From the NCBI GenBank assembly GCA_020723165.1, contig DYJK01000010.1, forward strand, positions 1 to 53,744: a stretch of DNA of 53,744 nt, given 5' to 3'. Shown piece after piece: positions 24,778 to 33,936 of this stretch. Both the position numbers and the translations under genes were made by a program. Origin of the DNA: Melioribacter roseus (lineage in GTDB: Bacteria > Bacteroidota > Ignavibacteria > Ignavibacteriales > Melioribacteraceae). A model generated the notes under the pieces. The model was not told the DNA's origin and made no database searches. It worked only from the letters and a program-made list of their open reading frames with translations. Positions within the stretch are counted from its first letter, which is position 1, and the number at the start of each line of letters is the position of its first letter.

Positions 24778-24890
24778 CTCTGCGTGCTTAGCGTTTTCTT
24801 TGCGATCTCCGCGTGCAAATCTTTTAAAACCAATCACGCAAAGACTGCAAGGAAATTTCGCAAGGCACGCAAAGGAAAAACGGAGATTAA
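24777..24890. repeat. Dispersed 'TTTGCG/CGCAAAG' repeat block upstream of the yfhO-like gene
   Basis: The block contains mirrored short motifs (CTTTGCG, GATCTCCGCG, CACGCAAAGACTGCAAGG, CGCAAGGCACGCAAAGG) that recur in the gap 42110-42200. It is more GC-rich than the flanks. Its right end carries CGGAG (24881-24885), which is the ribosome binding site for the ATG at 24891. Confidence 0.55.
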
Positions 24891-27419
24891 ATGTCAAAGC
24901 AGAAAAAGGTTTCATCGCAGCAGACACAAAAAAAGGAAGTTGGTTTTTCATTCGAAAAAATAATTCCCGAAAAATTTCAAACTCCGGCATTATTAATCTT
25001 GCTGCTACTTTTAATCATAATCTTTTTTGAGCCAATCTTCTTTGGCGGCAAAACCGTTGCTTCCGGCGATTTGGTACAAGTAAAAAGCTTGCGCGAGTAT
25101 GCTACAAAAGATCGCGACACATATTCTCTTTGGAATCCATACATCTTCTGCGGTATGCCGGCTGTTGTTACTTCAGCTTCTCCGCGCTGGTTTGATCTAA
25201 CTTCAGCACTTTATTCAATCACAACACTTGCCTTGCTGCAAATTGCCGATGATTACAGTGTAACGTACGTATTGAGTTTTATTATTCTCGCGTTTTCGAC
25301 TTTCTTTTTGATGAGACAATTCGGTTTGAGCCGCAGCGTAAGTTTTATAACTGCCGCAGCTATAACTTTCAGCACCGGGATAAGCGTTCTGTTCTTTATC
25401 GGGCACATAACCAAACTTAAAAGTCTCGCAGTCTTTCCTTTTATTCTAATGATGCTTTTCCGTTTCCAGAAAGAAATAAAAATTCTTGATGTTCTGCTTT
25501 TCGTTCTCGGAATACATCTCCTAGCTCTCGGCGCCCATGTGCAGATTGTATTTTACTTCCTACTAACAGTTATGATCTACTTTATTTATTACCTCACAAG
25601 ATCCTTCATTAAAAAAGATAAACCTTTACAAAAGCAGTTGATAAAATCTTTAGTGATTTCTGTTATCGCCGGCGTAATTGCACTGATGATGTCATACGAT
25701 ACATACTCTCAACTTTACGAGTACAAACCATATTCAACAAGGGGGACAAAAAGTGTAACAGAAATAGAAAATCCTGGTAAACCATCGCAATCAAATTCAT
25801 ATGAATACAATACGAGCTGGTCATTCTCTCCGGGAGAAGTTTTAACTTTCATAGTTCCGTCGTATTACGGATTTGGAAAATCAACTTATAACGGACCGCT
25901 CACAAATAACCGGGATTACGAGGTGAATACCTATTTCGGGCAGATGCCTTTTGTTGATACCGCTATGTATATGGGAGTAATAGTGTTTGCACTTGGGCTG
26001 TTCACACTTTTTGTAAAATGGAAAGAACCGCTCGTTCAATTCTTCGGGATTATAATTGTTTTATTTATCCTGATATCATTCGGAAAAAACTTTCCGGTGA
26101 TTTATAATTTGATGTACTACTATTTTCCGTTGTTCGATAACTTCCGTGTTCCATCAATGATACTTCATGTTGTACAAATTATTTTTCCGCTGCTTGCTGG
26201 ATTAGGTGTGATGAAAATTATATCACTTAGAAATGAAAAAAATCCAGGAATAGAAAAAGGGTTGAAAAATACCGCTATTGTTTTCTCTGTGCTATTTATT
26301 TTCTCTTTATTGCTAAGTTCAAGCATTAACTCATGGTTTGTCGGAAGAGTGAATAATTATGCATTGGGACTTGGGCAGACACAAGAAGCACAAATGTTTT
26401 CAGCTTTTTCTGAATATATGTCCGGGATGTTTACCGGTGACCTTCAAATTGCATTGGCTTTACTTGCACTCACCTTCGGAATCAGTTTTGCATTTGCGTC
26501 TTCAAAGATTAACAAAGAGTTGTTCATACTTCTCCTTTCGGTATTTGTTTTGTTTGATCTCTTCAGGATTAGTAATCGGGGTGCGGAGTATGCCGATGTT
26601 TCTACTATAAATGAAAGATTCAGAGAACCCGAATACATCTCGGTGATTAAGCAGCAGAATGAAAAAGAACCGTACCGGATTTTGAATCTAAAACAAGATG
26701 GTTCGATGGGAACTGTTTCTTCGCAAAATTCCAATTTCAATGTTTATTTCCTACAAGAAGATTTTTTCGGATATTCCGCGGCAAAACCGAGAAGTTACCA
26801 GGATATTATGGATGTTGTTGGACCGGTTAATGTTACACTTTGGAGAATGCTCGGTGTAAAATATGTTGTTACTGATCGTCAATTCAATCCCGATGGGTTT
26901 GTAAACATTTACCAGTCAGAAAAAACTTTTGTATATAGAAACGACCGTGCGCTGCCGCGTGTTTATTTTGTAGACAGTGTTGCACAAAAATCTTCTTCTG
27001 AAATTTTAAATGAAATCAAGAATGATTCGTTCGATCCGCAAAAATTAGCATTTGTTGATAAACTTGATTTTTCAGTCAATAGAATCGATTCAACAACATC
27101 CGCAGTAATTACAAATTACAAAGATGAGCTGGTAAGTATTGATGTAACCGCAAACGGAAACAACTTTTTATTCTTTGGTACCACATTTATGCCCGGCTGG
27201 AAAGCCTTAGTTGATGGAACGGAGACAAAAGTTTATAAAACAAATCATGGATTCCAGGGAATTGTAGTACCTCAAGGAAAGCATAAAGTAGAATTTATAT
27301 ACGAGCCAAGCGGTTTTTCTCTTGGGAAAAATCTTTCACTTGTTCTCAATATTTTATTGTTAGGAGGAATTATTGTTTTGATTTTTGTTAGCAAACAAAA
27401 AAACAAAACAGCAAAATGA
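24891..27419 (+). CDS. YfhO-like multi-pass membrane protein
   Basis: This 842-residue inner-membrane protein has about 12 or more TM helices (from residue 33 to about 570) and a soluble C-terminal domain (about 580-810), ending with one more helix. The N-terminal loop with SGDLVQVKSLREYA and LWNPYIFCGMPA matches the YfhO family of GT-C-fold-like proteins, which are linked to adding sugars to cell-wall or lipid-linked polymers using polyprenyl donors. The C-terminal part ends with the typical FFGTTFMPGWKALVDG segment. Its stop overlaps the start of the flippase gene (ATGA). A role in polymerising or decorating the glycan on the periplasmic face is inferred; the exact reaction of this family is poorly known. 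Confidence 0.85.
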   Translation: MSKQKKVSSQQTQKKEVGFSFEKIIPEKFQTPALLILLLLLIIIFFEPIFFGGKTVASGDLVQVKSLREYATKDRDTYSLWNPYIFCGMPAVVTSASPRWFDLTSALYSITTLALLQIADDYSVTYVLSFIILAFSTFFLMRQFGLSRSVSFITAAAITFSTGISVLFFIGHITKLKSLAVFPFILMMLFRFQKEIKILDVLLFVLGIHLLALGAHVQIVFYFLLTVMIYFIYYLTRSFIKKDKPLQKQLIKSLVISVIAGVIALMMSYDTYSQLYEYKPYSTRGTKSVTEIENPGKPSQSNSYEYNTSWSFSPGEVLTFIVPSYYGFGKSTYNGPLTNNRDYEVNTYFGQMPFVDTAMYMGVIVFALGLFTLFVKWKEPLVQFFGIIIVLFILISFGKNFPVIYNLMYYYFPLFDNFRVPSMILHVVQIIFPLLAGLGVMKIISLRNEKNPGIEKGLKNTAIVFSVLFIFSLLLSSSINSWFVGRVNNYALGLGQTQEAQMFSAFSEYMSGMFTGDLQIALALLALTFGISFAFASSKINKELFILLLSVFVLFDLFRISNRGAEYADVSTINERFREPEYISVIKQQNEKEPYRILNLKQDGSMGTVSSQNSNFNVYFLQEDFFGYSAAKPRSYQDIMDVVGPVNVTLWRMLGVKYVVTDRQFNPDGFVNIYQSEKTFVYRNDRALPRVYFVDSVAQKSSSEILNEIKNDSFDPQKLAFVDKLDFSVNRIDSTTSAVITNYKDELVSIDVTANGNNFLFFGTTFMPGWKALVDGTETKVYKTNHGFQGIVVPQGKHKVEFIYEPSGFSLGKNLSLVLNILLLGGIIVLIFVSKQKNKTAK

Positions 27420-28903
27420 AAGAAAAAGTTTTCGGCACACTAAAACATTCTGCTATTTACAGCATCGGTAATATTGCTCTCAAAGGAATGGGGATAATAA
27501 CTTTACCCATTTATTTAAATTTTCTAACAAAAACCGAAGTGGGGATTTTTGGTTTACTTGACGTAACCATCAATATTATTGCGGAGATTTTAATCCTCGG
27601 GCAAGCAAATTCAATAATTCTTTTCAACAATAAAAAAGATTATGAAGAAAAAAGAGATTCCGTTTTCTTTACAATAACCTCCATAGTTCTGCTCGTTAAT
27701 CTTATGTTCATCCTTGCAGCAGAATTATTTGGTTCATCCATTCTTTCAATTTCTAAATCCACACAAGATATTGCTGCTTATCTTCCGTTTATAATCTATA
27801 TCAGTTTAATCAGGGTAATAAATAACCTATTCTTAAATAAATTGCGGGCGGACGAAAGGTCGGTATTTTATACCTCGGTTACACTTGTTAAAATTGTTTC
27901 GTTCATTGGTTTAATCTTTTACACGGTAGTTTATCTCAAGTTATCTGTCTATGGAATAATGTATTCCTATTTGATAAGTGAAATGATTGTCCTGATAGTT
28001 TTATTGCCTGGAATGATTATAAAAATGAAACCGGTTTTTGAAAAAGATGCATTAAAGGAAGCACTTAAATTCGGTACGCCTCTTATATTCAGTTCAATTG
28101 GAATCATGATCTTAAATCTTAGCGATAGATATTTAATAAATCTTTATTTGAATTTAGAAGAAGTTGGAACTTACGACATCGCATATCGCATTGCTGGAAT
28201 CGTAAATATGTTTTTGATCCTTCCGTTTAATCAAGCAATGCTTCCTTCTGCATTCAAGGTTTATAATGATCCTAACAGCAACCGGTACTTAAGCAAATTA
28301 ATGACTTATATGTGTTACGTTACCATTTGGGGTGGATTAGCAATTTCAATCTTCGGCGAAGAAATTATTCTAATACTTGGTAATGAAAATTATTCCGCTG
28401 CTGTTTCTTATATCCCATTTATTGTTCTTGCCTATATACTAAGTGCTATGAGAAATGTTGCTTCTAACGGAATGCTCTTTGCAGAAAAAACTCTATTGAT
28501 TGCAGTGATAACAATCGGCTCCGGTATTTTGAATATTGCACTGAATATTATCTTTATACCGGTTTACGGAACTATTGCCGCAGCATATACAACTTTGATT
28601 TCTTTTATTGTTTTCTATTTTGTTACTTATCTAACTGCTAATAAGTTTTATAAGATTGGTTACGAAAATTTTAAGATAGCACAGTTAATAGTGTTTGGGG
28701 TGATCATTTTCTTTATTCAGGAGTATATTCACTTCGATAACTTTTTTGTAATGCTGCTAGTTAAATTTGTTTTTGTTCTTTCTTTTCCTTTTCTGCTTTT
28801 GTTAATCGGGTTTTATGAAAAGATAGAGCTGGAAACAATTAAAACAAGTCTGCGCTCTTTAAGAAGTCCGGGACAAATAATAAAAAACTTGCTGGATAAA
28901 TGA
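27416..28903 (+). CDS. Wzx-like lipid-linked oligosaccharide flippase (polysaccharide transporter family)
   Basis: This 495-residue MOP-superfamily membrane protein has about 12-14 TM helices and moves undecaprenyl-linked repeat units across the inner membrane. The N-terminus (KHSAIYSIGNIALKGMGIITLPIYLNFLTKTEVG) is typical of the PST family. The GTYDIAYRIAGIVNMFLILPF block in the middle is also family-like. It overlaps both neighbours by four bases (ATGA at each end), so expression is tightly coupled to the YfhO-like protein and the GT2. Its presence indicates a Wzx-dependent pathway; no obvious separate Wzy polymerase is seen, unless the YfhO-like protein fills that place. Confidence 0.9.
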   Translation: MKEKVFGTLKHSAIYSIGNIALKGMGIITLPIYLNFLTKTEVGIFGLLDVTINIIAEILILGQANSIILFNNKKDYEEKRDSVFFTITSIVLLVNLMFILAAELFGSSILSISKSTQDIAAYLPFIIYISLIRVINNLFLNKLRADERSVFYTSVTLVKIVSFIGLIFYTVVYLKLSVYGIMYSYLISEMIVLIVLLPGMIIKMKPVFEKDALKEALKFGTPLIFSSIGIMILNLSDRYLINLYLNLEEVGTYDIAYRIAGIVNMFLILPFNQAMLPSAFKVYNDPNSNRYLSKLMTYMCYVTIWGGLAISIFGEEIILILGNENYSAAVSYIPFIVLAYILSAMRNVASNGMLFAEKTLLIAVITIGSGILNIALNIIFIPVYGTIAAAYTTLISFIVFYFVTYLTANKFYKIGYENFKIAQLIVFGVIIFFIQEYIHFDNFFVMLLVKFVFVLSFPFLLLLIGFYEKIELETIKTSLRSLRSPGQIIKNLLDK

Positions 28904-29802
28904 TGCCGAAAATCTCTGTTATAATATGCACATACAACCGGGAAAAATTTTTACCGAAAGCACTTGCTTCTCTCGTTAATCAAACGATCGCACCGCATGA
29001 ATATGAAATTGTAATTGTAAACAATAATTCAACCGACAGCACAGAACAGATAGTCAAGGAATTTATTGCGAGCCACCCTGAATTAAATATTAAATATGTA
29101 GTTGAGACAAAAAAAGGTTTATCAGCGGCGCGCAACAAAGGAATTGCTGAATCATCTTCTAATCTTATTGCTTTTATTGACGACGACGCAGAAGTAGAAA
29201 GAAATTATTTGGAAACAGCAATTATCTTTTTCAATGAATATCCGGCTGTCTCAGCGATGGGCGGCAAAGTTATTCCAGTTTATGAAAATGGAAAAGAGCC
29301 CGAATGGCTTTCACCACCACTTTGGGGATTAGTTACAAAAGTAGATTGGGGAAACAAAACAAAAAAGTATCCGCCAAGTAAATACCCGGCCGGCTGCAGT
29401 ATGGTTTTTCGTAAATCCGTCTTTGATGATGTTGGAATGTTTAATACAGACCTATATCTTCGGAGTGATGATAAATACATTTTCCGTCAGTTAGAAAAAT
29501 TTGATAAAGAATTTTTGTATTACCCAAAGTTAGTTGTAAAACACAATATTGACGCCTATCGCGTAACACTGGAATCAGTTAAAAAGATTTCTTTGATTGT
29601 CGGTGCAAGTGAGCGTGCGCGCTTAAAAAATTCCGGTATCCTCAAAAACATAAAAAAAGTAATTGAATATAAATTTAAGCTTATCGCAGCAATAGTGATT
29701 GCTGTTTATTTTCTTTTTAGATTTCAATCCAAGAAAGCGGAATATATTATTAGAAATAGATGGTACACATTAATAGGTTATTTTAAAAAAAATCTTCTAT
29801 GA
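28900..29802 (+). CDS. Glycosyltransferase family 2
   Basis: The 300-residue GT-A fold transferase starts with ISVIICTYNREKFLPKALASL (4-24), has the nucleotide-binding VNNNSTDST (40-48), the DDD metal motif (94-96 in AFIDDDAEVE), and a C-terminal hydrophobic helix (about 258-272) that may tie it to the membrane. It overlaps the flippase and the next gene by four bases each. It should transfer one sugar during assembly of the lipid-linked unit. The donor cannot be predicted. Confidence 0.9.
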   Translation: MMPKISVIICTYNREKFLPKALASLVNQTIAPHEYEIVIVNNNSTDSTEQIVKEFIASHPELNIKYVVETKKGLSAARNKGIAESSSNLIAFIDDDAEVERNYLETAIIFFNEYPAVSAMGGKVIPVYENGKEPEWLSPPLWGLVTKVDWGNKTKKYPPSKYPAGCSMVFRKSVFDDVGMFNTDLYLRSDDKYIFRQLEKFDKEFLYYPKLVVKHNIDAYRVTLESVKKISLIVGASERARLKNSGILKNIKKVIEYKFKLIAAIVIAVYFLFRFQSKKAEYIIRNRWYTLIGYFKKNLL

Positions 29803-30686
29803 ATAGTGCTCAAAAGTTTATCGATGAATTATTTCAAACTCTCTTTTCATTTCTGAAAATCATTCTGCTTTCAAAATTTTTTGTCTCTTTGAAAAAGTAT
29901 AACTCCCCCGACGAAGAAGTTGTTATTCTTGCAAACGGTCCATGTTTAACCAGGGATCTTGAATTGAATTCGAATTTCATTTCAGCACGGAAAAAATTTT
30001 GTGTTAATTTCTTTGCCATAGCCAAAGAATATGAATTGCTAAAGCCTGATTACTACGCTTTAGCTGCACCTGAATATTGGCTGGTTAAAATCAGTGATTA
30101 TTTCAAACAAAAAAAAGAAGAACTGATAAAAAGTCTAATTGAAAAAACGGTTTGGCATCTCACTTTACTAATTCCTTACCAAGCTAAGGGATCAGATTTC
30201 CATAAAAGAGTCGGCACAAATAAAATGATTCGATTCGTTTTTTATAACAACACTCCGGTTGAAGGATTAAATATATTCAACCGTTTCTTTTTCAAATTGA
30301 ATCTCGGAATGCCGCGTCCTCACAATATTCTGAATCCGTCTATTTTTTTAGCGTTGAATCTCGGATTCAAAAAAATAGTACTTTTTGGTGCAGATCATTC
30401 GTGGCATGAAGAAATTAAAGTTGATAAGACGAATAAGGTAACTGTTAACCATGAACACTTTTATGATGGAGGAAAAGTACAGCTACCCATGTACAAACTT
30501 GAAGGTACTGAATATTTCATTCACGACATTTTCCGGAAGCTCCATTTGGCATTCAAAGGATATTTCGTACTTAAAAATTATGCGGATAGTTTAAATGCTA
30601 AAATTTACAATGCAAGTTCAAAAAGCTATATAGATGCGTTTGAAAAGATTACAATAAAAAAATCACTACAATTCCCCAACTGTTAA
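29799..30686 (+). CDS. Putative nonulosonic-acid glycosyltransferase (GT42/Maf/DUF115-like)
   Basis: The 295-residue protein is not clearly a known family. It has an early VVILANGPCLTRDLELNS motif (about 45-62), followed later by KKIVLFGADHSWHEE (about 193-207). The same order, GNGPSL near the N-terminus and a glycine/aspartate motif after a long helical part, is seen in the Rossmann-like core of GT42 sialyltransferases and of Maf/DUF115 flagellin glycosylation proteins, which transfer nonulosonic acids from CMP donors. The gene lies directly before the pseudaminic acid genes and overlaps the GT2 gene by four bases. A role as the pseudaminyl transferase is therefore attractive, but rests on weak motifs and context. 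Confidence 0.55.
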   Translation: MNSAQKFIDELFQTLFSFLKIILLSKFFVSLKKYNSPDEEVVILANGPCLTRDLELNSNFISARKKFCVNFFAIAKEYELLKPDYYALAAPEYWLVKISDYFKQKKEELIKSLIEKTVWHLTLLIPYQAKGSDFHKRVGTNKMIRFVFYNNTPVEGLNIFNRFFFKLNLGMPRPHNILNPSIFLALNLGFKKIVLFGADHSWHEEIKVDKTNKVTVNHEHFYDGGKVQLPMYKLEGTEYFIHDIFRKLHLAFKGYFVLKNYADSLNAKIYNASSKSYIDAFEKITIKKSLQFPNC

Positions 30687-30738
30687 TCCAACAGATAAAT
30701 AATTTTCATAAATTCGCTTAAGATAAAAATGAGGAACT

Positions 30739-31764
30739 ATGAACGGTAAAACCATTCTCATTACCGGCGGTACCGGTTCTTTCGGTAAAAAATTTATTGA
30801 AACTGTCCTAAAGAAATATAATCCTAAAAAAATAATTATCTACAGCCGAGATGAATTGAAACAATACGAGATGCAGCAAGATTCACGTTACAAAAAAGAT
30901 AATGTATTAACCCGTTATTTTATCGGTGATGTAAGGGACGAAAAACGATTGGCGATGGCAATGACTGACGTTGATATCGTTATTCATGCTGCTGCCCTGA
31001 AACAAGTACCGGCTGCCGAATACAATCCTTTCGAAGCTGTGAAGACAAATGTTATAGGTGGGCAGAATGTTATCGATGCAAGTTTTTCTGCCGGTGTAAA
31101 AAAAATAATTGCACTCAGCACGGATAAAGCCGCCGCTCCTATAAACCTATACGGTGCAACAAAACTAACATCTGACAAACTTTTCATAGCGGCAAACAAT
31201 TACCGAGGATGGAAAGATATAAAATTCTCCGTAGTCAGGTATGGAAATGTTATGGGCAGCCGCGGTTCGGTAATTCCCTTCTTCATTGAAAAAGCAAAAA
31301 GGGGTACGCTTCCTATAACGGACGAACGAATGACCCGTTTTAATATTACTTTACAAGAAGGTGTTGACTTTGTTCTTATGGCACTCAATAAAATGTGGGG
31401 CGGTGAACTTTTTGTTCCCAAAATTCCCTCTTACAATATTTTAGATTTGGCAAAAGCTATTGCGCCAAACGCAAAACTCGAAAATGTCGGTATTCGCCCT
31501 GGCGAAAAATTACACGAGGAAATGATAACCGTTACCGATGCAATTAACACTGTAGAGTTCGATGATTACTACGTTATACTTCCTTCGACACCGGTTTGGG
31601 ATATAAATAAATTCCGGAAAGAGAGTAATAGAAAAGAAGGAAAGTTTTGTCAATACGGATTCAGTTACAACAGCGGCACAAATGCAAAGTTTTTAACTGT
31701 TGATGAACTTCGTTCGTTAATAAAAAATAATGTTGATGGCGGAGAAATAACTTATGGGGATTAA
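30739..31764 (+). CDS. pseB: UDP-N-acetylglucosamine 4,6-dehydratase (inverting), PseB
   Basis: This enzyme performs the first step of pseudaminic acid synthesis: UDP-GlcNAc is dehydrated at C4/C6 with inversion at C5 to a 4-keto-6-deoxy sugar. The 341-residue extended SDR has GGTGSFG (9-15), the RDELKQYEMQQ block typical of PseB/FlaA1-type dehydratases, GDVRDEKRL, HAAALKQVPAAEYNP (a strong family motif) and the YGATK catalytic pair. Length matches short soluble PseB rather than the membrane-bound long forms. A GAGGAAC ribosome binding site precedes it. The next gene, pseC, begins two bases after the stop. Confidence is high because the whole downstream pathway is present. Confidence 0.95.
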   Translation: MNGKTILITGGTGSFGKKFIETVLKKYNPKKIIIYSRDELKQYEMQQDSRYKKDNVLTRYFIGDVRDEKRLAMAMTDVDIVIHAAALKQVPAAEYNPFEAVKTNVIGGQNVIDASFSAGVKKIIALSTDKAAAPINLYGATKLTSDKLFIAANNYRGWKDIKFSVVRYGNVMGSRGSVIPFFIEKAKRGTLPITDERMTRFNITLQEGVDFVLMALNKMWGGELFVPKIPSYNILDLAKAIAPNAKLENVGIRPGEKLHEEMITVTDAINTVEFDDYYVILPSTPVWDINKFRKESNRKEGKFCQYGFSYNSGTNAKFLTVDELRSLIKNNVDGGEITYGD

Positions 31765-31766
31765 TA

Positions 31767-32945
31767 TTGAATAAATTTTTTTCATATGGCAAACAAACAA
31801 TTACCCAAGACGACATCGACGCTGTCATTGAAATACTTAAATCCGATTGGATGACACAAGGACCAACAATTGCAAAATTCGAAAAAGTGCTGTGTGAAAA
31901 GTTTGGAGGTAAATATGCTTCTGTTGTCGCCAATGGAACTGCCGCACTTCATTTAATTGCTTTAGGACTTGAATGGGCAAAAGATGATATTATTATTACA
32001 TCACCAATTACTTTTCTTGCAAGCGCAAATTGTGCTATATATGTGGGAGCTAAAGTTGATTTTGTAGATATTGATTCAAAGACATATACAATCGATCCGG
32101 AAAAACTCGAAGAAAAATTAAAACTCTACGCGGCACAAAATAAAAAGGTTAAAGCTGTTGTTGCTGTTGATTATGCCGGTCATCCGTGTAATTGGGATGC
32201 ACTTAAAACATTAAAAGAAAAATTTGGATTTCAATTGATCAATGATTACTGCCATGCATTAGGCGCAGAATATAATAATGATGCTCAATATGCAATTAAA
32301 TATGCTGAGGCTGTAAATTTTAGTTTTCATCCGGTTAAACATATCACAACGGGTGAGGGCGGTACAGTACTTACTAACAATGAAAAACTTGATAAAAGAA
32401 TTAAAACATTCCGTACACATGGAATGACTAAGGATGAATTCTTTCTTGAAAAAAATGACGGTCCTTGGTACTACGAAATGCATGAAGTCGGTTTCAATTA
32501 CCGCATCACCGATCTTCAATGCGCACTTGGAATCAGCCAGCTTTCTAAATTAGATAAATTTATAGCGCGCAGAAGTGAGATAGCAAGGTTTTATGACGAT
32601 ATCTTTTCAAAAGATGACCGATTTATTTTTCCTTACGTTTCGAAAAATGTTAAACATGCTTATCACCTTTATCCTCTGCAAATAAAATTTGATCAACTAA
32701 AAATTTCTAGAAAAGATTTTTTTGCGAAACTCAAAGAACAAAGAATCATCGGGCAAGTTCATTATATACCGGTTCATCTTCAGCCGTATTACAGAAATAA
32801 TTTCGGATTTAAACCGGGTGATTTTCCGGTAGCTGAGAGATTTTATGAACGGGAGATTTCCATCCCGATGTATCCTTCTCTTACAGATGAAGATCTAAAT
32901 TACATTTCATCAGCAATCATCGAAACATTGAATAAATCAGTATGA
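31767..32945 (+). CDS. pseC: UDP-4-amino-4,6-dideoxy-N-acetyl-beta-L-altrosamine transaminase, PseC
   Basis: This PLP-dependent aminotransferase of the DegT/DnrJ family adds the 4-amino group to the product of PseB. The 392-residue protein has the family start FFSYGKQTITQDDIDAVIEILKS, the ANGTAALHL phosphate-binding region, and FHPVKHITTGEGG, in which the Lys forms the PLP Schiff base. GFNYRITDLQCALGISQL follows, another typical block. The only suitable start is a TTG at 31767, two bases after pseB; the GGGGA at about 31756 serves as ribosome binding site. The stop overlaps the start of pseG by four bases. Confidence 0.95.
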   Translation: MNKFFSYGKQTITQDDIDAVIEILKSDWMTQGPTIAKFEKVLCEKFGGKYASVVANGTAALHLIALGLEWAKDDIIITSPITFLASANCAIYVGAKVDFVDIDSKTYTIDPEKLEEKLKLYAAQNKKVKAVVAVDYAGHPCNWDALKTLKEKFGFQLINDYCHALGAEYNNDAQYAIKYAEAVNFSFHPVKHITTGEGGTVLTNNEKLDKRIKTFRTHGMTKDEFFLEKNDGPWYYEMHEVGFNYRITDLQCALGISQLSKLDKFIARRSEIARFYDDIFSKDDRFIFPYVSKNVKHAYHLYPLQIKFDQLKISRKDFFAKLKEQRIIGQVHYIPVHLQPYYRNNFGFKPGDFPVAERFYEREISIPMYPSLTDEDLNYISSAIIETLNKSV

Positions 32946-33925
32946 AAGTTTCGATCATAACAGAAGGATTTCAGAATACCGGGTACGGACACATCACGCG
33001 TTGTCTTTCACTTTACCAGGCATTTGAAGAAAGGAATATTTTTCCTACTCTATACATCAACGGTGATGAAACATCTAAATTATATGCGCCTAATTCTCAA
33101 TTAAAGATTATCGATTGGATTAAGTATCCTACCAAGCTTGCCGGTGAAATTAAGAACTCCGATATATTGATTATTGATTCATACATTGGCGGTATTGATC
33201 ACTATAAAAATTTTTCGATGCTTTCCAAAATCTCTTTGTTCATTGATGATAACCTCCGCATTGAATACCCAAACGGAATAATTCTAAACGGGACCATAAA
33301 TGCAGAAACCTTACCATACAAAAAAGAACCTGGTAAAGAATATCTGTTAGGCGCTCAATATATTCCTATCAGAAAAGAATTCTGGAATCTGCAGCAGAGA
33401 AAAATTAATCGGGATATTTCTTCCATTCTTATTACTTACGGCGGACAAGATGTTAAAGATTTAACATTGCCAACATTAAAAACTATCGAAGAGATTTTCC
33501 CGGATGTAAAGATTAACGTTGTACTAGGTAACAATAAAAATGTAAGAGATAAAATTTCAAAAACAGAGAATGTTACTGTATGGCATTCTATTGAAGCGGA
33601 ACAAATGTTAGGGTTAATGTTAAATTCAGACATTGCAATTACCGCTGCCGGACAAACTCTTTACGAACTTGCTGTTACCGGCACACCGACTATTGCCGTT
33701 GCTGTAGCAGACAATCAAAGAAACAATATACTTGGATGGAAGAAGTGCGGGTTTTTAATAAACCCAATTTTTCACAATGACATAAATTTACATAGGAAAA
33801 TAATTGAGCAGATAAATACTTTACACTCCGTCCAAGTAAGAAAGAAATTAAGTTATGCCGGTGAAAAAAACGTTAATGGACAGGGAGCGCGATCGACTAT
33901 CGCCTTGCTGTTGTCAAAATTTTAA
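32942..33925 (+). CDS. pseG: UDP-2,4-diacetamido-2,4,6-trideoxy-beta-L-altropyranose hydrolase, PseG
   Basis: PseG removes UDP from the fully acetylated intermediate, giving 6-deoxy-AltdiNAc for condensation by PseI. The 327-residue GT-B-like protein has the catalytic-site motif GYGHITRCLSLYQAF (about 14-28), DILIIDSYIGG (about 78-88), LITYGGQD (about 163-170) and the nucleotide-binding ITAAGQTLYELAVTGTPTIAV block near the C-terminus. It follows pseC with a four-base overlap. The order pseB-pseC-pseG is compact, and the acetyltransferase that should act before PseG is found two genes further on. Confidence 0.93.
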   Translation: MKVSIITEGFQNTGYGHITRCLSLYQAFEERNIFPTLYINGDETSKLYAPNSQLKIIDWIKYPTKLAGEIKNSDILIIDSYIGGIDHYKNFSMLSKISLFIDDNLRIEYPNGIILNGTINAETLPYKKEPGKEYLLGAQYIPIRKEFWNLQQRKINRDISSILITYGGQDVKDLTLPTLKTIEEIFPDVKINVVLGNNKNVRDKISKTENVTVWHSIEAEQMLGLMLNSDIAITAAGQTLYELAVTGTPTIAVAVADNQRNNILGWKKCGFLINPIFHNDINLHRKIIEQINTLHSVQVRKKLSYAGEKNVNGQGARSTIALLLSKF

Positions 33926-33936
33926 TCTAGAGTGTT

